14,224 nt of DNA from NCBI GenBank assembly GCA_029940345.1, contig JAOZRC010000060.1, positions 1 to 14,224 on the forward strand, read 5' to 3'. A program made the translations under genes and the position numbers. Under the pieces are notes generated by a model, which was not told the origin of the DNA, made no database searches, and saw nothing but the letters and a program-made list of their open reading frames with translations. Of this stretch, positions 1-7,191 are shown piece after piece. The stretch is from Desulfobacterales bacterium (lineage in GTDB: Bacteria > Desulfobacterota > Desulfobacteria > Desulfobacterales > JAUCGF01). How positions within the stretch are numbered: the stretch's first letter is position 1; every line of letters starts with the position of its first letter.

Positions 1-54
1 CCCTCGCTCTCACACTTTTTCGCTTCGATCACGACTTTCCAAACAGGCTCTTAG
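1..54 (-). repeat. dispersed repeat, left copy (inverted relative to right end of window)
   Basis: Bases 5-54 match, in inverted orientation and without gaps, the last ~50 bases of the window (14173-14222) at 37 of 50 positions. Conservation is concentrated at both edges (CGCTCTCAC and CAAACAGGCTCT) and poor in the middle. The copy lies downstream of the cyclase gene stop and may be cut by the window edge. I see no coding potential. It is probably a genome-dispersed intergenic repeat; whether it ends a larger element cannot be told from here. Confidence 0.55.
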
Positions 55-104
55 AAATTACATGGTAGTTTAATTATTACAAATGGTATTATTCCGTACA
101 GCCA

Positions 105-2465
105 CTACCGCATCATTTTATCCACATACTTATATAGCCCAGGATGCGTGCAAACTTCATAATAATAGCGTGATGTCATGCCAATGATTTTAAGGCTATC
201 CGGTTTAACTTCGGGTATCTTATTCTCCCGGATAACCAGGCGTTGATATTGCCCTGACAGGGTGGGATATTTACCGGTATATACCTTAAAGCTCTTTTTT
301 TGAAGTTCGGGCATGGAACATTTCACCGCTTTCAGATCAATTTCCTGGGAAAGTTTTTGAAAACCTTGAAGGTTCAACTCAATGCCATTTACATTATATC
401 TGGCGGCAAGATCATCCACCGTGGCGTGGTTCGCCCCCGGCTCAGATGGGTCAGATTGGGGTTGAAATACATACAAATTAAATGGTTTTTTGTGTGGTTC
501 CAGGCGTCGCCGCACCATTTTTGAACATCCGGAAAGCCGATCCGCCAAATTGATTGCCGATGAGATCATAATACGGTGGTTGCCGTCAAAAAGAAAAGTC
601 GGCGCACTATTTTCAAAGCTTATGCCGATTCCCAACTCAAAAACAGGTAAACCGTGTTTGCGACTTTTCATATTGGTCTGGTGGATAATCGCAAGCATAT
701 TCTTTGCCAATCCGCAGGCACAGGCAACCGTATGCCACCGGGCAGGGGTATCTTCCCGTTCTATAATGGAGAGAATCATCGCATCCCCTTCAATGAATAT
801 TTTAGTCGCCCCGTATTCGGAAAGAATATCGGAGATCGGATCGAAAAAATTCAAGCTGAAATAAGAAGCGGGATTAAGTCCTTTTTGTTTCATCTTAAAG
901 GTAAGGTCAGTTGAGCCGCGCACATCCGCCTTAATAATCACATGGCTTTTAACAGGTGTTTTCTGTTTCCTTTGTTCCTGCGGCAGAAGGAAATCATATA
1001 GTGTGTTATTGGCACGGGAAAGACGGATTGTTTTTTTATCCGTAACAAGGTTGATCTCTTCCAGGACTTCATTAAGTAAAGAAAAATTTTCAAAATCCCG
1101 ATGATAGCGGGTAAAATCATGCAAAAATCGTAGTAAGTATCTCTTTTTACTATATGTATTTATTTTCTTGGCCGTTTTTATCAAATCCCAGAGCGGCTTT
1201 AAAGCAAACGGTTTGCCGTAAAACTCTTTCATCCGTTTTAATTGGGCAATAACATTTTTTCGGGCTTTCGGATTAATAATAAATTGTAAAACCTGCTGAG
1301 GCGATAAAGGCGGGCAATATTGATCATATACGGGCCGAATGATATATGCAGCTACGATCTTATCAATCAATCCGGTGCGTTTAAAATTATTATATAAGAA
1401 ATTTAGAAGCCGAGCCTGCTTTTTAGTTTGTTTTTTTTGAGACTTATACTCTTTTTTTCTCTTTTTGTCCTTTCTGACAATACGATATCGTTTTTCCGAT
1501 TCAAACCAATCAAATAACACATTGATATTATCAGTCTGTTTCAAAAGGCTGTTAATCTCCCGATCCTCGTCCCGCTCATTGATTGTATCCAGGCGTTTTG
1601 AAAATTGACGCGCTCCGGAACCATATTGCAAACCGCACATTTTAAAAAAAAGTTTCAATTGCCGGAGCAATGTCTGGTAATTATCCGGGTCCTGGGAGCG
1701 TGAGCTTAACAGGACATATTCATTAATCATAAACGTTTCGTCATGAAGGCACTCTTTGTTACGAATGGGATTAAAGAAAATTTCATTGGGGATGATCGCT
1801 TCCACACCATAAGTTGATTCCCGCATGATGTTTAAGGATTCATTTTGCACATCGACAAAATACTGGAACAGCTCGCGATCCGTTTGCAATATAATTTCGT
1901 TTTTATTTTGCTGAAGCGTGGATAGTATCTCTTTAAGCTGAATCGGAACGTCATCCTGATGATGAGACAACCCCTGTTTACGGATATCAATTTTAATACG
2001 ATGAACCAATTTATCAAATTGAAGCCGGATTGTTTCCAGACTCATTTTGGCAATGGCGATCTGCGCCAACACATCAATCTCAACTACGTTATATTTTTTG
2101 GACTTGTTAATCGCATCCAACATGACATCCCGGCAAAAGCGCTTAAATCGGCTTTTGGTCTTAACCCAATCGGAAGATCTCACTTTCAGAATGGTTTCAC
2201 AACGACTGTAACGGGCTAAAAGGCAGGTGACCAGTTTAGTTGTGGCCATACGGAGTCCGCGGCTTATAAAAACATCGTGACGAATATTATCCACTCCTGT
2301 CACGATGTTTTTCATATCGAACCGAACCGGATAGTGCTTCAGGTCAAACCCCCACAAACCGGGGAGTTTATTTAAAAATGGCTTGCGTAGTGAATTTTTT
2401 TTCACGAGATTAATTATATTTCTCTGGTCGGCGTAATTCCGAATTTCACATTCCGAATTTGGCAT
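105..2465 (-). CDS. large protein with C-terminal class III nucleotidyl cyclase domain
   Basis: A 786-residue protein with no signal peptide or membrane segment, so probably cytoplasmic. Residues ~510-665 form a class III adenylate/guanylate cyclase homology domain. It has a first metal Asp in ADVRGST (D514), a second in IEGDAMI (D561), and the transition-state Asn/Arg pair in INLADR (N639, R643), so the catalytic set looks intact. The base-recognition positions are not standard: F557 lies where Lys (ATP) or Glu (GTP) is expected, and I632 where Asp or Thr is usual. The ~500-residue N-terminal part matches nothing I recognise. It has a very basic Lys/Arg-rich stretch around residues 325-350 and is mostly predicted helical. 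The ATG is abutted directly by GAAGG, too close for an ideal ribosome site, so the start is uncertain. It is separated from ydbL by a structured 154-bp gap. Product (cAMP, cGMP or other) is unknown. Confidence 0.8.
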   Translation of the reverse strand: MPNSECEIRNYADQRNIINLVKKNSLRKPFLNKLPGLWGFDLKHYPVRFDMKNIVTGVDNIRHDVFISRGLRMATTKLVTCLLARYSRCETILKVRSSDWVKTKSRFKRFCRDVMLDAINKSKKYNVVEIDVLAQIAIAKMSLETIRLQFDKLVHRIKIDIRKQGLSHHQDDVPIQLKEILSTLQQNKNEIILQTDRELFQYFVDVQNESLNIMRESTYGVEAIIPNEIFFNPIRNKECLHDETFMINEYVLLSSRSQDPDNYQTLLRQLKLFFKMCGLQYGSGARQFSKRLDTINERDEDREINSLLKQTDNINVLFDWFESEKRYRIVRKDKKRKKEYKSQKKQTKKQARLLNFLYNNFKRTGLIDKIVAAYIIRPVYDQYCPPLSPQQVLQFIINPKARKNVIAQLKRMKEFYGKPFALKPLWDLIKTAKKINTYSKKRYLLRFLHDFTRYHRDFENFSLLNEVLEEINLVTDKKTIRLSRANNTLYDFLLPQEQRKQKTPVKSHVIIKADVRGSTDLTFKMKQKGLNPASYFSLNFFDPISDILSEYGATKIFIEGDAMILSIIEREDTPARWHTVACACGLAKNMLAIIHQTNMKSRKHGLPVFELGIGISFENSAPTFLFDGNHRIMISSAINLADRLSGCSKMVRRRLEPHKKPFNLYVFQPQSDPSEPGANHATVDDLAARYNVNGIELNLQGFQKLSQEIDLKAVKCSMPELQKKSFKVYTGKYPTLSGQYQRLVIRENKIPEVKPDSLKIIGMTSRYYYEVCTHPGLYKYVDKMMR

Positions 2466-2610
2466 CCTTCATTTTCGGGTTTACAATTCAGAGGAGTGCT
2501 AAACTTACAGTTTAGCGGTTAACAGCACAGCCATACATCAAACGCCTGACTGTAAGTTTGGCACTCCATTGAAAAGTGCAAACTACTTTTAGGTCAAAAT
2601 GAAGGATACC
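2461..2610. repeat. ~150-bp intergenic element with terminal inverted repeats (copy 1)
   Basis: The gap between ydbL and the cyclase gene is bounded by GGCATCCTTCATTTT at 2461-2475 and its inverse AAAATGAAGGATACC at 2596-2610 (14 of 15 positions pair). A related stretch lies at 14032-14170: the first 13 bases are identical, and about 30 of 44 match at the right end (2568-2610 against 14128-14171). Both copies have the same orientation and both overlap the start of a minus-strand gene. It could be a small non-autonomous element or a coincidence of AT-rich spacers. Confidence 0.4.
2493..2567. other. long inverted repeat / stem-loop between ydbL and cyclase gene
   Basis: GGAGTGCTAAACTTACAG at 2493-2510 pairs with CTGTAAGTTTGGCACTCC at 2550-2567 (17 of 18), with a 39-nt loop. 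The left arm also contains a perfect smaller hairpin, GCTAAACT-TAC-AGTTTAGC (2498-2516), so two mutually exclusive folds are possible. No U-run follows on either strand, so it is not a classic intrinsic terminator. It may end or attenuate the ydbL transcript, or control the cyclase gene leader. Confidence 0.55.
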
Positions 2611-2619
2611 CTGAATTGC

Positions 2620-2991
2620 CTATTTTTTATACCACTGCCCATTGGGTTTTTGCAGCCATTCACCGGCGGCAGCTTTTCCCCGTATTTGTTGAGCGCGTTT
2701 TTGACCCACCAGCGTCGCACTCACGCCCTGTTGTTTCGCAATGGCGCTATAGACCTTTTGGCGATCACTGTTTTCGGCATTCACGATGTCAGCTCCGCTT
2801 TTATTGGCAGTTCGAAACTGGAGCAAGCCTTGATTGTTTTCACCGATAATGCCCTGATTTTTGAGGTTGATAATTTGCGGCAGTCGCTCTCGCATGCGTG
2901 ACTTAATATCAGCGCCCTGAACAAACGTGGCCATTACAAATATAATAAAGATGAAACCGGCGGAAACGATTAAATAACTTCGTTTTTGCAT
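2620..2991 (-). CDS. ydbL: YdbL-family (DUF1318) periplasmic protein
   Basis: A 123-residue exported protein. Residues 1-26 are a signal peptide: MQKR, a hydrophobic core, and a likely cut after VQG before ADIKSRM. The mature part matches the YdbL/DUF1318 pattern, with a helical stretch R-x-RLPQI--LK-QGIIGENNQGLL, then NAEN-DR--VY-AIA, and a C-terminal segment ending in WLQKPNGQWYKK. The gene starts with an excellent AAAGGAG site. It is the third gene of the YdbH-YnbE-YdbL trio. In E. coli, YdbL is a periplasmic partner that modulates the YdbH-YnbE bridge. The ynbE-ydbL gap is 82 bp and holds a possible hairpin, which could set the YdbL level. The family call is confident; the exact role in this organism is inferred. 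Confidence 0.88.
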   Translation of the reverse strand: MQKRSYLIVSAGFIFIIFVMATFVQGADIKSRMRERLPQIINLKNQGIIGENNQGLLQFRTANKSGADIVNAENSDRQKVYSAIAKQQGVSATLVGQKRAQQIRGKAAAGEWLQKPNGQWYKK

Positions 2992-3048
2992 TTTTTTCTC
3001 CTTTGCATCGCGTAAGCTTTGATTATCAATTAAGAGACTGGCTAAAAG

Positions 3049-3071
3049 CCGACCTTAAACATAAAGGCCGG
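3049..3071 (-). terminator. weak hairpin in ynbE-ydbL gap (attenuator candidate)
   Basis: On the minus strand CCGGCCTT pairs with AAGGTCGG (one G-U pair) around a 7-nt loop, only 2 nt after the ynbE stop. It is followed by GCTTTTAG, a short and interrupted T-run. It may reduce read-through into ydbL or protect the upstream mRNA; it is too weak to call a full terminator. Confidence 0.3.
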
Positions 3072-3073
3072 GT

Positions 3074-3286
3074 TTATTGTTTACTTGTTTCTGTGTCTAT
3101 TTTTTTCTCTTCCTGATCAATGTCAGAGAAAAAGTCATCTAACGCTTTTTCAATGCGCACATTGACATCAATTGTAATATGAATCGGCTTTATTTCGACA
3201 GGTTCAACATTGATGTCATGCTTCGTCTGGCACGCGAACAACACTAACAATAAAGCGGCAACAGCTATTTTTCTTACGATTGGCAT
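3074..3286 (-). CDS. ynbE: YnbE-family outer-membrane lipoprotein
   Basis: A 70-residue small lipoprotein. Residues 1-18 are a signal peptide ending in the lipobox LFAC, with Cys19 as the predicted lipid-anchored residue. There is no Asp after the Cys (it is Gln20), which suits outer-membrane sorting in E. coli terms. The mature region has the YnbE signature of alternating residues, EPVEIKPIHITIDVNVRIE, a beta strand pattern, then an acidic tail with FFSDID. In E. coli, YnbE oligomerises and stacks onto the C-terminus of YdbH to complete an intermembrane bridge. The gene sits 22 bp after ydbH and has a strong AAGGAG site 6 nt before ATG. Family identification is firm despite the small size. 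Confidence 0.88.
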   Translation of the reverse strand: MPIVRKIAVAALLLVLFACQTKHDINVEPVEIKPIHITIDVNVRIEKALDDFFSDIDQEEKKIDTETSKQ

Positions 3287-3308
3287 ATTATTCTCCTTTT
3301 TCTTCTTT

Positions 3309-6122
3309 TTACTGCAATTTGGTTCCGTAATGCAGAATTTTATTCAACGGCAGGCTGAAATTGACATTGAGCCGGATTCCCTGGAACCGTGACCCCGCGC
3401 CCGCCTTCACGCGTGTGAACGCACCCAGTTTTTTATCGTAAATAAAAGGTAAGGGCTTGGCCGGTTTACCGTCCATTTGCAAACGCGCTTTCAATAGTTC
3501 ACCTTGTGTTGTCAGATTTAACTTTACCCATTTGTAAGTATAATCTTTTAGTGCTTCCCTGGCAAGTTCGATTTGAGCGATTTGAGCATTGTCCGGCAGG
3601 AGGCCATTTGACAGCATATCAGCTTGGCCAAATGATGTCGATATGATCTGAATGGTTCCCCCTTCGCCGGGCGTGGAATACAAAAAGCCATCCTGAAAAC
3701 TGATTTTATTATTAACCAACTGTATTGGTAGGCGCCCGTTTACGGTTCCCTGACCATCAGCCTTTACATCTCCCAACTGGTTCAAAAGCATGCTGAAATT
3801 GAGACGATCACAGTAAAGGACCCCGGAATAATCCTTAACGCCGGCTTTAATGCGTATGGCCGGCGTATCTACATGGCCGTTACACCATCCGAATTCACCA
3901 GTCTCAATCAGAAAAGACTGAACGGATTCAATTTTAAATTTGATCTTACCGTTATCAAATTTGAGATTTCCCAATGTCGCCTTTTTAAACCTGAAAACCT
4001 GGCCCGGACCGCTTTGTATTTTCGGTAAATCCGGTATATTCACAAGTACATCCACACCTTCGAGAATCAATCCTGTTTCTTTGAGTTCTATGCGGGCATC
4101 CTTGATTTCGGATCGCAATCTTCCACTGACACTGCTTGGGAGAATTGTTAAGCCGCCGTTAATATGCAAATCACCATTGAAAGTGAATCCTTTGGCCTGT
4201 GATAGAAAACGAGTTATATCAATGGCATCGCCGGTTTGATAACGGGACGCCTGAAAGTCTATTTCGGCTTGGTAATCAGTTGAAGAAGACAGGTTTAATT
4301 TACCGGAAAGGGCTGCTGTCAGATTGGGTGCGATGGTGCTGAAATAATTCGCTGTGAAAACGCCACCTTTATTTTTTTGATTCAATGTGGCTTTTAGCGA
4401 ACCCAGGTGTTGCTGTTGCCATTGCAGTTTTTTAATCGTCAAAAAGCCTTTGGCGCCTGTACGTGGACAGGGCCATTGCAACGGCAATTTTACATTAATA
4501 CCATTTAGTGCTGTGCCTGTTTCAGAATCATTTACCCAAGCATCTTTTAATCGGATTTGCCCATTGAATCTGATTCGGCCATGCTTATCAACTTTTGCCT
4601 GGCCTGTGGTGATAAAAGTCGGAATTTCAAACCGGACATTTTTATTCATCAATCCGTTGACCGGTGATTTTATGGAAAACGTAATCTGCGGCTCATGATT
4701 GGGCGCGTCATCAACAATCATCCGTCCTTTTAAGGTAATCGCCTTACCTTTAAATATGTTGTCGGCCGCATTAAGGTAAAAAGCCTTCCAATCATTCACA
4801 TTCGCGTCAAACCGGATATCGCCCACGCCTTTTTCGCCCTGGCCAGTGATTGTAACTTGCTGTGATGAGGATATAAAAGTCAGTTGGTTTGATCGGATTT
4901 GCGCTTTACGCGCTGAAGCTGAGGTAAGCAAATCCCACGCACCATCGGGTTTGACATTGGCCTGATATTGCCCCTTAATCTTAAGGGGCTTAAAGCTGAA
5001 CTTGGAAGCAGGTCTGTCGCCTGGCGTGGCAATCATGGCATAGTTTCCAGTTGCCCGAATCTGATCCGCTTGGGTCTCCAGGATGCCTGAAAATGTTTCA
5101 AGGTTCAAATTAACCGGATTAGAAACAGCCAGATTCATAACAGTAAACTCACATATTTGTGCACTTTTTCCCATCAAACGGATATGTAAGAGTGGCCTTA
5201 TTGTTTGTTCATTTTCTTTCAGGTGTGAATTTTCCAGCACCATTTGTTCATAGCTAGCCTTAAAATTACGGAAGTACAAATCCGCCATTATGCCAGTGAG
5301 ATTCAAAGAATCTATTGCTGAACTGAATTTGGCATGAATCTCCATATTGCCGTTCAACAAAATATCATCCGGCAGTGGCAGATAATCCTTGAGTTTTGCC
5401 ACTTGGAGATTATCCGCATCCAATGACAAGACAAAATGTTTACGAACAAAATCAATAGCAGCCTTACAAACCAGTTCCTGGCCGGCGGGATAAAGATGGA
5501 TGATGCTGTCAACCCGACGTAAGGATGTAGAAATATTTTGTGGCGTTATTTCAATATCAAAAGGTAATTTGAAATTATGCCCCTGCCAGGCAATCACCAA
5601 AACCGCGTTACGAATAATAATTTTACCAATGGTTACAGGCAATTGGTTGGATTCAGGGAAGAGTGCCCCCGAATCTGTTTTCGGAGGTTGAGGGTGTTGC
5701 GTGTTATCCGATTCAGCATCCCAATTGAGCCCTTTAATCCGCCACTGACCATCCCGGTGGTGCAATTGAAATTCCGGGTCGCTGATAATTATCCGGCTTA
5801 TATGCCTTTCAGATAGGCCTTTAACGGAATAGTCCAGTCTCACGGAGTCAATACGAACAGCGTTTATTTCAGCGCTACCGAAATGCAAATCACTTATATC
5901 CGCATGATTCAACCCGATGCTGCGCACGTCACAGGAGAAGGCGCCGATTCCGGCCTGATGGGCTAAAGAGGGAAGCAAATCGGTTTCCAGATACACAGGT
6001 AGATAATAGTTGAAAAGCGTAATGCCCGTTGTGACACCAAACACTAAAAATATGCCGGCCAAAAACAGGGCGGCCCTACGGATAAAATTTCGCCATAAGC
6101 GTTGGAGAACCTTAACCATCAT
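3309..6122 (-). CDS. ydbH: YdbH-family AsmA-like intermembrane lipid-transport protein
   Basis: A 937-residue protein, close to or slightly longer than E. coli YdbH. One N-terminal membrane segment (about residues 17-37, after a basic WRNFIRR stretch) anchors it in the inner membrane. The remainder is a very long periplasmic region of alternating beta-strand repeats with DLxF, GxxxI and NGxLxIxGG-type turns, typical of AsmA-like bridge proteins. The C-terminal ~200 residues (GQGTVNGRLPIQ, the FQDGFLYSTPGEGG motif, then a YKWVKLNLTTQGELLKARLQ segment) correspond to the YdbH domain once mislabelled 'dicarboxylate transport'. With YnbE and YdbL it should form a hydrophobic groove that moves phospholipid between membranes. 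The start overlaps the YchF-like stop by ATGA and has no Shine-Dalgarno site, so translation is probably coupled; a second ATG follows immediately, so either Met could be used. Confidence 0.85.
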   Translation of the reverse strand: MMVKVLQRLWRNFIRRAALFLAGIFLVFGVTTGITLFNYYLPVYLETDLLPSLAHQAGIGAFSCDVRSIGLNHADISDLHFGSAEINAVRIDSVRLDYSVKGLSERHISRIIISDPEFQLHHRDGQWRIKGLNWDAESDNTQHPQPPKTDSGALFPESNQLPVTIGKIIIRNAVLVIAWQGHNFKLPFDIEITPQNISTSLRRVDSIIHLYPAGQELVCKAAIDFVRKHFVLSLDADNLQVAKLKDYLPLPDDILLNGNMEIHAKFSSAIDSLNLTGIMADLYFRNFKASYEQMVLENSHLKENEQTIRPLLHIRLMGKSAQICEFTVMNLAVSNPVNLNLETFSGILETQADQIRATGNYAMIATPGDRPASKFSFKPLKIKGQYQANVKPDGAWDLLTSASARKAQIRSNQLTFISSSQQVTITGQGEKGVGDIRFDANVNDWKAFYLNAADNIFKGKAITLKGRMIVDDAPNHEPQITFSIKSPVNGLMNKNVRFEIPTFITTGQAKVDKHGRIRFNGQIRLKDAWVNDSETGTALNGINVKLPLQWPCPRTGAKGFLTIKKLQWQQQHLGSLKATLNQKNKGGVFTANYFSTIAPNLTAALSGKLNLSSSTDYQAEIDFQASRYQTGDAIDITRFLSQAKGFTFNGDLHINGGLTILPSSVSGRLRSEIKDARIELKETGLILEGVDVLVNIPDLPKIQSGPGQVFRFKKATLGNLKFDNGKIKFKIESVQSFLIETGEFGWCNGHVDTPAIRIKAGVKDYSGVLYCDRLNFSMLLNQLGDVKADGQGTVNGRLPIQLVNNKISFQDGFLYSTPGEGGTIQIISTSFGQADMLSNGLLPDNAQIAQIELAREALKDYTYKWVKLNLTTQGELLKARLQMDGKPAKPLPFIYDKKLGAFTRVKAGAGSRFQGIRLNVNFSLPLNKILHYGTKLQ

Positions 6123-7153
6123 ACATTAAAGCGGAAATTGATGATATCACCGTCATTAACTTCGTAGGTTTTGCCTTCCAGCCGGACGACCCCTTGCTTG
6201 CGCGCCTCTACATAGTTGCCGGCAGCGATCAGGTCAGTGTAGGCGACAACTTCAGCACGGATAAAGCCCTTCTGAATATCGGTATGGATAACGCTGGCGG
6301 CGTCAACCGCCTGTGTTCCGCTACGAATCGTCCATGCCCTAACTTCATCTTCTCCCACCGTGAAAAAAGAGATCAGCCCTAACGAAGCATACGATTTTTT
6401 TATCACACGGTCTGTAACGGATGCGCCGATATTAAATTCACCCATAAATTCGGCGGCTTCTTCGGCCGACATCTGGGCTAACTCTTGTTCGAGTTTGCCT
6501 TTAGCGGCCATACAGTTATCACTGTCCGTCAATTCTTTTATTGGCGGCACGCTGTCATCTTCATCATCATTGTTAAACAGTATCAGAACGGGTTTGGCCG
6601 ATAGCAGGGCAAAACCTTTCAATAAAGGTGCCGCGGCAAGTTCAGGATATTGCCGAAGGGGAGTTTCATTTTCAAGATGCTGATAACATTCTTCTAACAG
6701 TTTTAATTCTTGCGGTTCGGTTTTACGATTGCGCTTTTTATCCTGTTCAATGCGTTCAAGGCGCTTTTCAATGACAATCAGATCGGCGAGGATTAATTCC
6801 TGGTCAAGGCTACGCCAATCATCAGCCGGTGTTGGCGCTTCGCCCCCGTATATGCTGAAATTTTTAACGACATGGAGCAACGCATCACAATCGCGTACGC
6901 TCGTCAGTGGATTCTGCGTTTTATTCACTTCAGCTGACTGTGCCGCCCGACCGGGAAGAAAGTATTCCACCTGGGCAAAGACAGTTTTACGAGGATTGTA
7001 CATATCACTCAGAATTTCAACACGCAGATCCGGAACCCGGATGGTATGCAAGCGATCAGCGCCTTTATGACTTGTATCTGTCGCATAATGGGTCAGCGCC
7101 TCCAAAATAGTGGTCTTGCCGGATGCCGGCAAACCGATGACACCAAGTTTCAT
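6119..7153 (-). CDS. YchF-like P-loop NTPase with C-terminal TGS domain
   Basis: A 344-residue Obg-class NTPase, slightly shorter than typical YchF (~363). The P-loop is GLPASGKT (residues 7-14) rather than the usual GLPNVGKS of YchF. A long coiled insert (about residues 120-170) has many charged residues (EKRLERIEQDKKRNRK). The nucleotide-specificity motif appears as N195-D-D-E198, the NxxE form linked to ATP preference in YchF/OLA1, in place of NKxD. Residues ~262-344 are a clear YchF-type TGS domain (FFTVGEDEVRAWTI, VIHTDIQKGFIRAEVV, GDIINFRF). The start has AAGGAA about 8 nt upstream. It lies 38 bp after the hybrid kinase and overlaps ydbH by 4 nt. Canonical YchF binds ribosomes and controls translation or stress responses. 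This is probably a divergent paralogue; its link to envelope lipid transport is unexplained. Confidence 0.82.
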   Translation of the reverse strand: MKLGVIGLPASGKTTILEALTHYATDTSHKGADRLHTIRVPDLRVEILSDMYNPRKTVFAQVEYFLPGRAAQSAEVNKTQNPLTSVRDCDALLHVVKNFSIYGGEAPTPADDWRSLDQELILADLIVIEKRLERIEQDKKRNRKTEPQELKLLEECYQHLENETPLRQYPELAAAPLLKGFALLSAKPVLILFNNDDEDDSVPPIKELTDSDNCMAAKGKLEQELAQMSAEEAAEFMGEFNIGASVTDRVIKKSYASLGLISFFTVGEDEVRAWTIRSGTQAVDAASVIHTDIQKGFIRAEVVAYTDLIAAGNYVEARKQGVVRLEGKTYEVNDGDIINFRFNV

Positions 7154-7191
7154 AATTATCGTTCCTTGTCGAAGAATACGTGTAGCGTTCT

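Noticed and set aside
300..914. Overlapping plus-strand open frames
   Set aside because: They are antisense to the conserved cyclase domain, have no family resemblance, and lack ribosome sites.
2599..2901. Plus-strand 100-codon frame
   Set aside because: It is antisense to ydbL, which has signal peptide, family motifs and a strong ribosome site.
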